Shown here piece after piece: positions 1-10,456 of a DNA stretch of 64,000 nucleotides. The notes beneath the pieces were generated by a model. The model had not been told where the DNA came from. It was given only the letters and a program-made list of their open reading frames with translations, and did not search any database. The position numbers and the translations under genes were made by a program. This stretch comes from Austropuccinia psidii (taxonomy: Eukaryota; Basidiomycota; Pucciniomycetes; Pucciniales; Sphaerophragmiaceae). Numbering within the stretch: position 1 is the stretch's first letter; each line of letters opens with the position of its first letter. The stretch lies in NCBI GenBank assembly GCA_023105745.1, contig JALGQZ010000012.1:42215852-42279851 (forward strand). Direction: 5' to 3'.

Positions 1-574
1 CGCAAATCTTGTTGGAGCATTGCCAATTGCTCCACATGATTCCCTTTCTGGATGCGACTCATCCAAGTGACATGCACCAGGAATTCCAGGAGGAACTAAA
101 ATACCTCCTTGGCAACGCATTGGAGGCCTATCCAGTGGCGGAAATCACATGGATAATCTCAAAATTTCTTCAAAAATTAAAAATAAATCAAAAAAATTGT
201 TTTAGTATAATTTTCACTTATCTACTTTTGTAATACACTCATTCAAATAATTTAGCTGTTATTAATTGAAAAAATCCAATTTTTGTTACATTCTTTGTTT
301 CTGTGAAATTTCCATATTTCTTCAATGGTGAAAATAATCTCTTCCTTGAGATGAATTTTTGTGAGAGTCCCACTAAAGCTTTGAGTTAGTATCTCTTTGT
401 GTGAAGCTCTTTTGCAGAAAATTTGCAAATAGTAATCACTTACACCTGCTACATTTTCTGCATCCATGGGTATATACTGTTTGAGATCTTCACTGTAAAA
501 AGCCTGGGTTTCCTCACATATGAGAAATCCACCTGAGATCGGTGATTAATTGCCATTCCTAATGTCATCCACAA
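1..574. other. Unassigned sequence with one short plus-strand ORF
   Basis: No gene is recognised. A plus-strand ORF at 9-233 (74 codons) has a plausible protein-like first half (a Glu/Leu-rich stretch ending near a Ala-Tyr-Pro-Val sequence) and then turns into AT-rich low-complexity codons. It may be the end of a decayed transposon gene entering from the left edge. The rest is AT-rich with no repeat I could identify. Confidence 0.3.
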
Positions 575-1015
575 TTAATCTTACAAGCAAAAGGAATTGT
601 GTGTGAAGCATCAGGAGTAAGGATTGGGAACCTGGACCAACATAAGGAATTGTGTGTGATGCATTGGGAACCTGGACAAGCATAAGGAATGGCATGTGGA
701 CCTTTGGGCGTAAGGATTGGCATGTGAAGCATTGGGAAGGTGTACCAGAGTAGACAATTGCGTGTCAAGCATTGGGCGTAGGAATTGGCATGTGAAGTGC
801 TTGTGAGGCATCAGGCCTAAGGACTTGCGTGTGAAGCATCAGGAACCTGGACCAGCGTAAGGCATTGTGTGTGAAGCATTGGGAACCTGGCCAAGCTTAA
901 GTAACTGTGTGTGAAGCGTTGGGCATAAGCATTTGTGTATGAAGCATTGGGAACCTGGACCAGCATAAGGAGTTGCGTGTGAAGCGTCAGGACCCTAGAC
1001 ATGCGTAAGGAATTG
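575..1015 (-). repeat. Degenerate minisatellite, about 40-bp unit
   Basis: A core of the form aaggaattgtgtgtgaagca, followed by ttgggaacctggaccagcat, recurs about ten times. Repeat starts at 591, 644, 684 and 712 give spacings of 53, 40 and 28 bp, so units vary in length by internal deletion. Several minus-strand frames stay open through it (565-768, 611-811, 817-1152), giving Cys/His/Ser/Pro-rich repeats. I do not treat these as genes, because the ORFs are a by-product of a stop-poor repeat. Confidence 0.8.
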
Positions 1016-3559
1016 CATGTACAGTGGCATGCCACCATACATGAGCCATTTAACCTCTTTTTCATGTGAGCCACCATATATCCCCAGTTCCAACCCATCA
1101 AAACAAGGTGTATACTGTACTGCGCATTACCACACCTTTCTTCTCCAATCACACTCTAACTCCCAAATGCATACACATCCCCTCATTCTTCAAATTGGGA
1201 TGAGATTTTCTTACTATCACTGATCTGATAGCCGGCTCCCTTGCCAATCTCATAATAGCCATGGCTTTTCGGCCAAGGTGTTTTTTCTAACCTCCTTGAG
1301 GATTGCACAGACATACCAGCTATAGTGTTATGCTTTTGTTTTCCTGTTCTGGATCAGTATAATGAACAAATGTACTACTTTCCCACACTACCTGAATGAG
1401 CCCATGAAATTTGGAAAGATAAATCCAAAAATTCTCATTTGGGAAAATCAATTTTCCCCCTGTACACCGCTTTGACACATCTCTTTGAATTTGGCCGGTC
1501 TGCTTATCAGCTTGAAATCACCATCCCAAAGCATACAGCAATGCGTCCTTATAAAGATGAGGTGAGTTTTTGAATCCATTCATGGTGAGTGTGAGTGGGG
1601 AAGCAAACTCAAAGTCCCCCTGATTTGCTGAAACATTGGCTTCATAGTTGACTTGATCAAAGGATGGGACCCCCAATGACTTGTAGCAAGTTTGCATCTT
1701 TTGAAATAATTTATCCCCAACATATCATAAGGATTGAGCTAGAATGCAACCTATTGAGCTAAGATTTGCACCTTGGATCCACCATTCAGCTTTTTCCTCT
1801 TCAATTCTCCCAATCCTCCTGCAAATCCCAAATCTTTTGTTCTTTGTGCTGCATTTGTGCCACCCAATAGCAAACATAAATCCCGCCAGTAATGCCCCAT
1901 TTGTTGCAACTGGGTCTGTGAACTTTCTTTCACTAAATCAAAATTGTGATAATTCATCCCATTGATTGACCCCAATGTCACCCATTTTTGTGAATGGTCT
2001 GAATTTGACAAGGGTGATGAGTAATCCTGTTGAAGAGAAAATAGCCACAGGGCCAAAGTGAATGCATTTCATTTTAGTGAAATCCACAATCCTCCGTCTA
2101 TTGCTTGTGGTTATATTTGCTGATACTGGCATTGATATTTGTGTGGTTGGTTGACTGGGGAAAAAACTTATTCATTTGGGCAGTTTTTGCCTCATTTGTC
2201 TTTTGGGATGTTCCACTATTCCCAGATGGTTGAGGGCTCACTTTGTGTTATATTTGACAAGATATCAAATACTGCAGACTCCCATGTGAAGCAAGCCCTT
2301 TTGAATCCAGAATGTTTCTCAATGCCAATTCCCATTATTTGGCACACATCCATGACTTCTCTGTTGGAGCCCACATGGCATTGGCTGAATCTAAACCGAC
2401 TAAAGCCAATGATACTCCATTGGGCCCATTGGGGTGCTACATGAATGCTGGCCCATATATATATGCTGAGAATAACTAAGCAACTCACACTTTCCTACAT
2501 TGCCCCAATGTTTCCCTGTAAGTTCCCTTTTACACTCCTTTCATTTTTTTGTGAATGGCTTTCTTGCACAGGAAAATGAAATGGAACCAAAAGATTTTAG
2601 ACTGTTGCCTGGAAACTAAATTCCAGCTAAATTCGATTTCAGTCAATAGATCTTTTTATTGTCCTCTCAAAATGAAAGATTACATGTGACTTTTGCGAAT
2701 TGGCGTTCTCAAGTGCCTGAACCAAAAAATAATGTAGTGGATACTGCATCAATCAATTTGATATATTCATGTTCCCATTCAATGAGATTCAAATCCAATC
2801 ATCTGGATTATTGCAAGCATGCGCGAGTGGAACATGCACTCCACTGCGCATACCTCATCATCCTAGTCCTTTTGAAATAAGAAGTGTGATTTGGCCTTTT
2901 ATGAGCTGGCAGGATGTTAAAATACCCACTTCCCAGAATGCCCCTGTGTGTGCTAATGGCAGGCACAACTGCACTTGTGTGTGGTCAATGCAGGCACAGC
3001 TCCCTGATCACTGAATTTGCATCTTTTTGGAGTGGTTTCAATGGTGTATGGAGGCATGCCTCTGTACAAAGTTCTTCATCATTGTTGAAATTCTTAATGA
3101 GGCATGCAGGTAGTAGGATAGCTAGTCAAAATTATTAAATTTGTAAATCACTTTCTAAAATGAAATTACAATCTATTTGATACAAAGCTAATATAAAATG
3201 GGTCAATCCTGGTTGTACGTTTAGCTGACCTGGGTACAGTCAATATTACCTCATCATTTGACCCAAGACCATGCTTCTCCACCGAGGAATCACCAAAGTC
3301 TAACACCGAGCATCATGCAAATAAAAATCTAAGAGGTACAGTGGGGGTAAAAGACTTTGATTAAAAGAAACTCTTATTCAGTAAATTACATATATACTTA
3401 TTAGTACATAGCCATGCCATCTCTACTAGATTTTTACCCTCTGGAAGTCTTTTAGAAATGTCAATGAGTTATAAAGCCCCTCTCACTGAGCTTGTTCTCC
3501 TGTCGTTTGAGCAAACCATCAAACTAAGAACCCTTTCTGCACAGAATGCAGCTCATATA
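1016..3559. other. Decayed repeat DNA without recognised gene
   Basis: No intact gene is seen. Minus-strand ORFs at 1751-2056 (101 codons), 1938-2132 and 2216-2488 (90 codons) have protein-like composition and lie in neighbouring frames, as expected for a decayed minus-strand coding sequence with frameshifts. I could not recognise any domain. From 3139 to 3559 the sequence is AT-rich and shows nothing I can name. Confidence 0.3.
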
Positions 3560-5330
3560 CCATAGCATATTCAAATTATTCCAAATTTCTTGTGACACAC
3601 CAAAAGACCTTTGATGGCCTCATTCTTGTTGAATCGTGAGTTCGCCTTTCATGCCGTAGACTTCAAACTTTGTATGTGCATGTACCATGTTGTATGGAAT
3701 CATCAAGTGGATTACTGTATCCATTAGCTCCTCCAAGTTCTTGTGCAGCTTTGTTGATTTCTCATTTTCAGCCCCACAGCCTTCAATGCTATGTTGTGTT
3801 GCACATTTCTTTGATTTACTCAAGCAGGAGGCAAGGTATTCAACTGCTTCCTGTTTGAGTTCAATAGGAATGGCAAAATTTGTTGTTGGTGCCACATATA
3901 GTTTGGGTGCAATCACATTGTATGACACTAAAATAATGTATTAAAACATAACATTTGCCCAAAAATGTTTAATTGGATTGGATGGGTGAAGAAGACTCTG
4001 AACCATTTTGAAGAAGGAGTGTTCAGAATTTAGGAGATTATCTGGAGGTTTTGCTGATTCCTTCATCAATTTGAGATTCGAAATGTTATTATTAAAAAAT
4101 GCTTTTGTTTCTGCTGCCTTAAAAAAATCTAACCCTGTATATTGCAATGTATATCACTTGAGTAATCAGCCAAATCATAATTTATAATTCAAAAAGATAA
4201 AAATAGCCTTCAATCTCAAGCTCCTCAAGTCAAGCCAACATTTTAAGCTCTTGTTTACTGATTACCTTAATACCAACAAGCAGGAATGTATCAGCACCAT
4301 TTGTTGGTAAACTGTCCCATTGATTTTTGTAAATACTATTAATGCTATCAAGCCCTCTTTTCCATGATTTTTGAGTAAGATTGGAATTATAATTCAAAAT
4401 GTCTCCAACCTCTTCAATGTGGCTAAAAATATTCCTTTAAAATTAATGGAGATTGACACTACAGGGTCAAGTTCAGGAACTGTAACAGTAATATCTTCTT
4501 GACCCATTGTATCATCTTTAATTTCCTCCCTTTCTTGAGATTCTTGAATATTTTGAGGAGAGGTAGGAGGGGTTTCATCATGGATTGTTTCTTTGATTAC
4601 TGGGGGGTTTCAGTATGTGGATGTTCATCATCATTATGGTCAACTTAAAAATTGATAATGTCATCACCTTGATCCCCAAAATCCTTTGCGGCTTCAAAGG
4701 TACAGCATCTTTTGTTCTTTTTGTTTGAATTTACATTTGTTCTTTCTCCTGAACCGTTTCCTGGCACTCCAATTACCACTCAAGATCCTTCATGTAAATA
4801 TTCTCCCACCTCCACACCTGGCCATATATTGTAAGCAGCTATTTTTGTCTATTTTGTTTTGAATTAGTAATGGACTTAGAGTTCAAATTCATCTTGAGGA
4901 GGCTCATTGCTTCAGCAATATTTTGATGTACATAATCAGGAATTTTATGATCTCTTTGAATTTTTTCCAGCCTTGGGATTTTTTGAGCTATGATTGAGAC
5001 AAATTGCTCCTTGGATATAATATCAACCTCACCACTGAAAATTATTTCATCTTGCCCAGCATCCCCTGTTGGTGCACATGGTTCAACAGTCTTTTCTTTC
5101 TCAGAGCTGTTAAGATTTGGTTTCTGAGAGCTTGGGAGCTGAGCTGACATAAAGGCTATGCCAAAAGTATCAGTTTTGGAGAGATTACAAATATTTAAGA
5201 TAAATCTATTCTCACTTTGTTGAAGAACCGGCGGATATTGATTATTTTCATGTGACTGGCTTTCTACTTCAATTTCTAATTCGTGACTACTGACCATATC
5301 AGAGATTTCACTTCCACTCTTTGGGGCTGA
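3560..5330 (-). pseudogene. Broken minus-strand coding region of unknown function
   Basis: Several minus-strand ORFs follow one another in order: 4839-5297 (152 codons), then readable fragments between about 4840 and 4200, then 3941-4147 (68 codons) and 3620-3928 (102 codons). They have normal protein composition, with acidic and Lys-rich parts, and are separated by stops and frameshifts. This looks like one gene of roughly 550-600 codons that has decayed. The N-terminal fragment is rich in Glu, Ser and Gln. No zinc knuckle, protease, reverse transcriptase, integrase or transposase motif is visible in the readable pieces. It may be the gag-like part or an accessory gene of an old mobile element. 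A fast-evolving host gene cannot be excluded. Confidence 0.45.
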
Positions 5331-6149
5331 AGGTCTTTGTTCATTGAATTCAGTTTAATTTCTTTGGGTTAGGGGCATTGCTTGGGGTATAGCAGGGTAG
5401 TTTATTAATTACATATATGGTGACGGGTTGATTGCAAACTAGATTGAAAATTCTAGAAGAAAAAGATCAAAATTGACCAAAAAAGGTGGGAGTTCTGAAA
5501 GTGGTGGAAGTAAAATAAGTTTAAAATATTAATAATTGATTCTTTTTTAGGTAATATCAATATTGGAGAATTTTGGAAATTTTGAAAGAAGTTAAATATC
5601 AAGTGAAATCAGTTCAATAGTTAGTGAATATTCTAGAAAAAGAGATTTTAGAACCACAAGATGACCAAAAGAAAACTGACTATCAACAGCCTTGGATCCT
5701 TCCATAAATATTGATTTAAAATGTATTGCATTTGCAAAATATGATTTGTCAGGAAATTCAAGCAGGGGATGTTTTGCAAATTATTTCATATAAATTAAAT
5801 GAAATCACTTGCCTGTGAGAAATTGAATAAAGTTGACTAGTGAGAAACCTACTAAAGTCAACTTTTGAACTATTCAACGCTCTTGAGCTAAGGACTAAGA
5901 AAGGTGTTCCCTTTGAATGATATGAAATAAAATGGTTTTGTCAGGGAAACACAAAAAAAATTCTTGTCTTAAATATAGTCCACTATTAGGTCTTAATTTA
6001 TGAGCCTCATGATTTAAACCCTCACCACAACATTGTGAATATCCCCACCAATTTCCCCCAGAACCTGTTGGAAGAGAAGGCCACTCAGCATATTTCTGTG
6101 ATTGCATTCATCATGTACACCAACAAGCCACTGTACCTATGAATCTAAT
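5331..6149. other. AT-rich intergenic stretch
   Basis: This stretch is AT-rich with homopolymer runs. A 70-codon minus ORF at 5895-6107 has no recognisable feature. I see nothing else that can be named. Confidence 0.4.
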
Positions 6150-6680
6150 ACATGAGCGTAAGCATGTTAAGCAATGGATAAGATAAGGTGGGGGTGCGGA
6201 AGTGTAAGGATGGGTGAGGGTGGACATGGGGTGTCAGCTTCAGAGGCATATCTTGAGGGTTCTGCAGGATAGTGAGCATGGTTAGTGGCGTGAATGTGGA
6301 AGCAGAAGGATGAGTGAGGGCAGACATGGGGCTGCAGCTTTGGAGGCATATCTAGAGGGTCCTGCAGGAGTGTAAGCATGGGAAGTGGCGGGCATGAAGA
6401 AGCGTAAGGATGGGTGAAGGAAGACATGGTCCTGCAGTGTTGGAAGCATATCTAGAGGGTCCTTCTGGAGTGTAAGCATGGTAAGCAATGGGTGAGGGCA
6501 GAAATTGGGTGGCAGCATTGGAGGAATATCTTGAGGGTCCTGCAGGAGCATAGGCATGGTAAGCGACAGGTGTGCGGAAGCGTGAGGATGGGTGAGGGTG
6601 GACATGGGGTGCCGGCGTCAGAGGCATATCTTGAGGGTGCTGCGGGAGAATAAGCATGGTAAGTGGTGGAGAGGATTAGG
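6150..6680 (-). repeat. 100-bp minisatellite, proline-rich ORFs on minus strand
   Basis: The segment ggcatatcttgagggt recurs at about 6245, 6345, 6445, 6523 and 6623. The spacing is 100, 100, 78 and 100 bp, so one unit carries a 22-bp deletion. Each unit also has a gtaagcatggtaagtg part and a ggatgggtgagggtggacat part. Because 100 is not a multiple of three, each minus-strand frame reads the unit in a rotating phase. Long overlapping Pro/His/Leu/Ser-rich ORFs result in all three frames (6145-6327, 6167-6427, 6282-6605, 6352-6657, 6452-6808). Proteins of this style are, as I recall, common in annotated rust genomes. Translation is unproven. Confidence 0.8.
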
Positions 6681-6775
6681 TGAGGGTGTGGAAGTGTAAG
6701 GATGGGTGATTGTGAAGGTGCAGTGGTGGGAGTGGAAGAATATTTTGGTGGCTGGAGGAGATGATTAGGGGGTGG

Positions 6776-7068
6776 TGCAGAAGCCAATTCATGTGTGAGA
6801 TTAGGCATTGTAAAGGGGTGAGATGATTATGCAGTGGGGCAGAACTCATCTCATGCACAAATATGAGAATTCCAAATTGCTGCCTTGCACCATGAGGTGT
6901 AAATACCCAAACCTAATGAATCGTGTTGTTCTGGGTTTTTGCTTTGACTGACATACTAAATCCAAAGACTATAATAAGACACTAATGTGACTGAAGCAAG
7001 ATTTTATACTGACTGTGGTGTGACATGAAGTTGATTGCCAGCAATTGGCACAAAATTTGCCCTGGTGA
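6776..7068 (-). repeat. Dispersed repeat block with TATA-like motif, copy 1
   Basis: This block matches 19551-19899 in the same orientation, from tgcagaagccaattca to ttgccctggtga; the second copy is about 55 bp longer. A diverged reverse-oriented remnant lies at about 25412-25500. On the minus strand the block carries agtataaaat at 7001-7010, a TATA-like element, with the proline-rich minisatellite ORFs of 6150-6858 downstream. It may be the promoter region of a dispersed element, or part of a long LTR. Confidence 0.65.
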
Positions 7069-7085
7069 TAATCACTTCTCTCTGG

Positions 7086-7433
7086 TCAAGGAGTGAAGTG
7101 ACAATCAGATGGTGGCTCCGGAGGGGCGGTGGACAAATCAATACTTGAGAGCACAGGGCTAATTGTCCAAAAGCTTTCCCATCTGCCAGCTTGGGGTTGC
7201 GGAGTCCATTCCTGCTTGGGAATGCTTTCATAATTGTCAACAACAAAGGAGTCCTCAGAAGGGAATCTTGAACCGGATCTCCTCTTGCTGCATGGTTGGA
7301 ATGTGTGCACAAAGAACACACATTTTTTGTGTACTTTTTGGCAAGCATCACAAGCGTGGGTCATTGTGGAGGAGCAAACGCAGGGGATACCCTGCTTAGC
7401 ACACAAAGTGCACAACATCCAAAATACATACAA
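7086..7433 (-). CDS. Small protein with paired Cx2Cx6C cysteine motif
   Basis: This 115-codon minus-strand ORF has six regularly spaced cysteines near its N-terminus: C-x2-C-x6-C-x9-C-x2-C-x6-C, at about residues 8-38. The pattern suggests a small zinc-binding domain and recalls the cysteine clusters of fungal Zn2Cys6 regulators, although the spacing is not the classical one. The C-terminal half is Pro/Ser-rich with conserved-looking acidic and Trp positions. An overlapping frame (7004-7351) is a shadow. About 390 bp upstream on the minus strand is gttataaaag (7819-7828), a possible TATA box. Similar ORFs are, as I recall, repeated in rust genomes, so this may belong to a mobile element and not be a host gene. 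The function is unknown. Confidence 0.5.
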   Translation of the reverse strand: MYVFWMLCTLCAKQGIPCVCSSTMTHACDACQKVHKKCVFFVHTFQPCSKRRSGSRFPSEDSFVVDNYESIPKQEWTPQPQAGRWESFWTISPVLSSIDLSTAPPEPPSDCHFTP

Positions 7434-7663
7434 ATTATGTTAGTATCCATATAGAAAGTAACATGTGAAGCAAAAAGGAAGACATATGATGAATTGAAAA
7501 TTGAAACATGATCAAAATAATATAAGGCTCTAGGGTGAGGTGTTGAAAAGTCTGGAAGAAATTCATGAGGAAGATTTAGTATCAAGAGCAGAACATAACA
7601 TGGAAAAAACTGTTAAATGGAGAATATGACACATTATGTAGATAGAAGGGGGTTTTTGAAAGT

Positions 7664-7966
7664 TTAATAAGAAAAAAAAACAAAGAAAGGAGATGGAGGG
7701 GAGTGGTGAGCTTGATCAAATAGAAATGAGTGGAAAGGGAGGAAGACAAAGGGGAATATGCACAAGAATAAGAGTGGGTTATCTGGAAAAAGTGAAGGGT
7801 GTGTTGGGCGAAGATAGTCTTTTATAACAGGGAGAAGCTGAGCCAATTGCAGCCGTTGCAACACCTGCCAAGGTTGCAGATTCAAGGCCTGTTGGAAAAA
7901 TGAATGCTCAGTCACATCCAATGCTGCAACTGAGAAGGGAAAGGCCCATGTGAGGCAGGGGAACAA
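7664..7966 (-). CDS. Minus-strand ORF of unknown function, doubtful
   Basis: This 100-codon ORF ends in a Phe/Pro-rich tail that comes from a purine-rich tract on the plus strand (about 7670-7760), which suggests an accidental ORF. Its middle (leucine and glutamine rich) overlaps the TATA-like gttataaaag at 7819-7828. It is more likely to be leader or promoter sequence of the cysteine-motif ORF downstream than a gene. Confidence 0.2.
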   Translation of the reverse strand: MFPCLTWAFPFSVAALDVTEHSFFQQALNLQPWQVLQRLQLAQLLPVIKDYLRPTHPSLFPDNPLLFLCIFPFVFLPFHSFLFDQAHHSPPSPFFVFFSY

Positions 7967-10456
7967 AGGGGTTCAGGCTGAGTATTGCAATTGATTGAAT
8001 TGTCATACACAGTCATATCCCCTTTCTTGCATTAAAGAGCCACCCAATTGCCTAGGAGTACTTCCATGAGGGAATTGTTGAATGTGCAAGGTGCATGCAA
8101 TCCACAAATTCCCCATGCAGAAAATTACATGGTGAATTTGGTCACAGGTCACCACGGGAAGAATACCACCATTATGGCCAGGTGATACAGCTTCAAAAAA
8201 GGGTCACAAGGATGTATGAAAAGTGAATACAGAATGAGCTTGGGTTGAACAATTGCGTAGGTCTGCTTTGGGGTCATAATTGAAATTCTCAGTGGCTTAA
8301 CATTTGAATTGCACAGCTTTTGAGATGTTGATATAACAATATCAAATGCACCCCTGCTGAGAGATTGCTATTCCATATTTATAAGCATGCATCCTGAGCA
8401 TTTTGAACAACATCAGAAATATTTTTGGCCAGGCTGAGAATTTCACGTGCTTAGGTAAAGTTCACAGAGGTGGGCTTCCCAATGAACTATCTTAAAAAGT
8501 CCTCCGATCATGGCATTCCAAAAATCTTCAGTAGTGAGATTTTGACCATGACATGCTGAGCTGGAATGTGCAAATCAGGTGAATAACCATTCTGAGATCG
8601 TGGCACGTGAGCTACGCCTATGAAAAATGATTAGAAAGTGGATGCCCACTGGTAATATGCATGCAGGCTGAAGTAGTATTACACCATCCTAGTTTGTACA
8701 GATGATATTTTAGTATGTACACCTTTGGTGTACATGTATCCCACAGGGCTGAGAAAATGCTTTACAAGAATGTAACATGCAATCATGGCAAGGCATTGAG
8801 TCAAATTTTTCAAATTAATCCCTTTGATTCTGGTTGGAGAGCTCCACCTAACTACCGCACAGATGCTGGTGTATTCCAAGTTATGGTAAGGGGGGCATCT
8901 TGGGATTAGGAATGATTTGGGTCATATGTAAACTTTTTATTCAATCCAGTGCTGAGGTTGGGGAAACTATAACTGGAACTCACTTATGATTTTCACACCC
9001 ATCAATTTCTGGGCCACCACACATTTTCAAATGCACCCCTCCACAGGTCATGCACAGGCAATTTCCACCTGCTTGGTGGACTTTTTACTTCCTGTGCTCC
9101 AACCAACAATTCCTTTGTGCAGGGGGCCTGCTTGTTGGCAGATTCTCACCTGCATTCTTGTGAAAACCTGAGGCCCATAAGCGCGGATTATTGACAGTCT
9201 CATACCCATTAAAATACTCCAGGCGTACAATCCCTGACGCTGGATTGTTTTGTGTGGGGACCCACCACTGCGGGTCATACCCCAGAGATTGGCCCACACA
9301 TTGCCCCCCCTGGAATTCCAGTATTTGTCAGTCCACAAGAATTTTTGCATAAAAAAAGTCATTTTTGGTGGCATGCTACCGTACATACCTCACCCGCCCA
9401 CACAAAAACATCCCCAGTGAAATTTTCCTCTCCACCGCCACCATTTCCCAGTAGGTCACTGTATGACAGTTCACCTGGGGAAGATACACTTAATGTTTGC
9501 TTTCACACCAGCAAACATAGATTCAGGCCTCCAATATGCCAATGTACAAGAAGTTGCTACAAACAACCCAATTTTGGATATGTTAATGTGAACCTTGGAC
9601 CACCAAAGCTTGGGTAATACATGGCAGATCCAGTAGTAATATTGGTACACCAACAATCTTTTCACCTTGCCTTCACATATGTCCCAAATTGGATATGAAA
9701 ACTAAAAATCCAAGAGGCCCATGTTCCAAAAAACCATGCATGTAACCACAGGCCATCCCCCTTTGGGCCCATTGCTGCCACTCATGAAACGTCCACCACC
9801 TGCGCTTTCTTCTCTTCATTCCCTTTAGCTAACCGTTCCTTATAAGATTGTTTCCCACTTTCCCCAAATAATTCATAATAGCCATAATGTCAACCCCTTC
9901 ACACCCACTTTCCATTAAGATGAATAATCTTTGTATTCAAATGAATAGTGATATAACCTTCAATAATAATAATTCACACTTACCTTCTTGGATTATCCTA
10001 TGGCACAATCAAAATAATCTATTTTTATATCTCTCCAATCAGCTGAATCCTATTGGCGCTCTCCCTGGAACTCTTTCTAAAATGTTGATACCATTCCTTG
10101 GGGAACCACAGGATTTCATGCACTGTGGTCCTGGTGGGGCATGGATTGAAAATTGCCAATCCCATCCTACTAAAGTTTTATTTGTCAAGGAGTTTATATG
10201 ACGGATCCAAAAGAACCTTTGTCATCTCAGAAACCCAATCTAGCATTGATTTTTTTCACATGGTATCTGAACATTCCATTCATAATTGAAAGCTTTAGAA
10301 GAAAATACTTCAAGCTTCACATGCCTAAAGGATATGACTGTCATTCTCATATTCAATTTCAACTTTTTACTCCGACAACTCCCACTTCAATCTTGACTCC
10401 TCCCTCATATCCAAGTGTCTTTTTTTTTGTCTTCCAAGCAAAAAACTGATACAATT
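7967..10456. other. Decayed repeat DNA, ORF fragments on both strands
   Basis: No gene is recognised. Fragments with protein-like composition occur at 8715-8909 (plus), 9048-9386 and 9085-9297 (minus), 9252-9617 (plus) and 9887-10201 (plus, followed in another frame to 10449). None shows a motif I can name. The mixture of strands and short lengths fits old, frameshifted insertions. LTR A begins at 10457. Confidence 0.3.
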
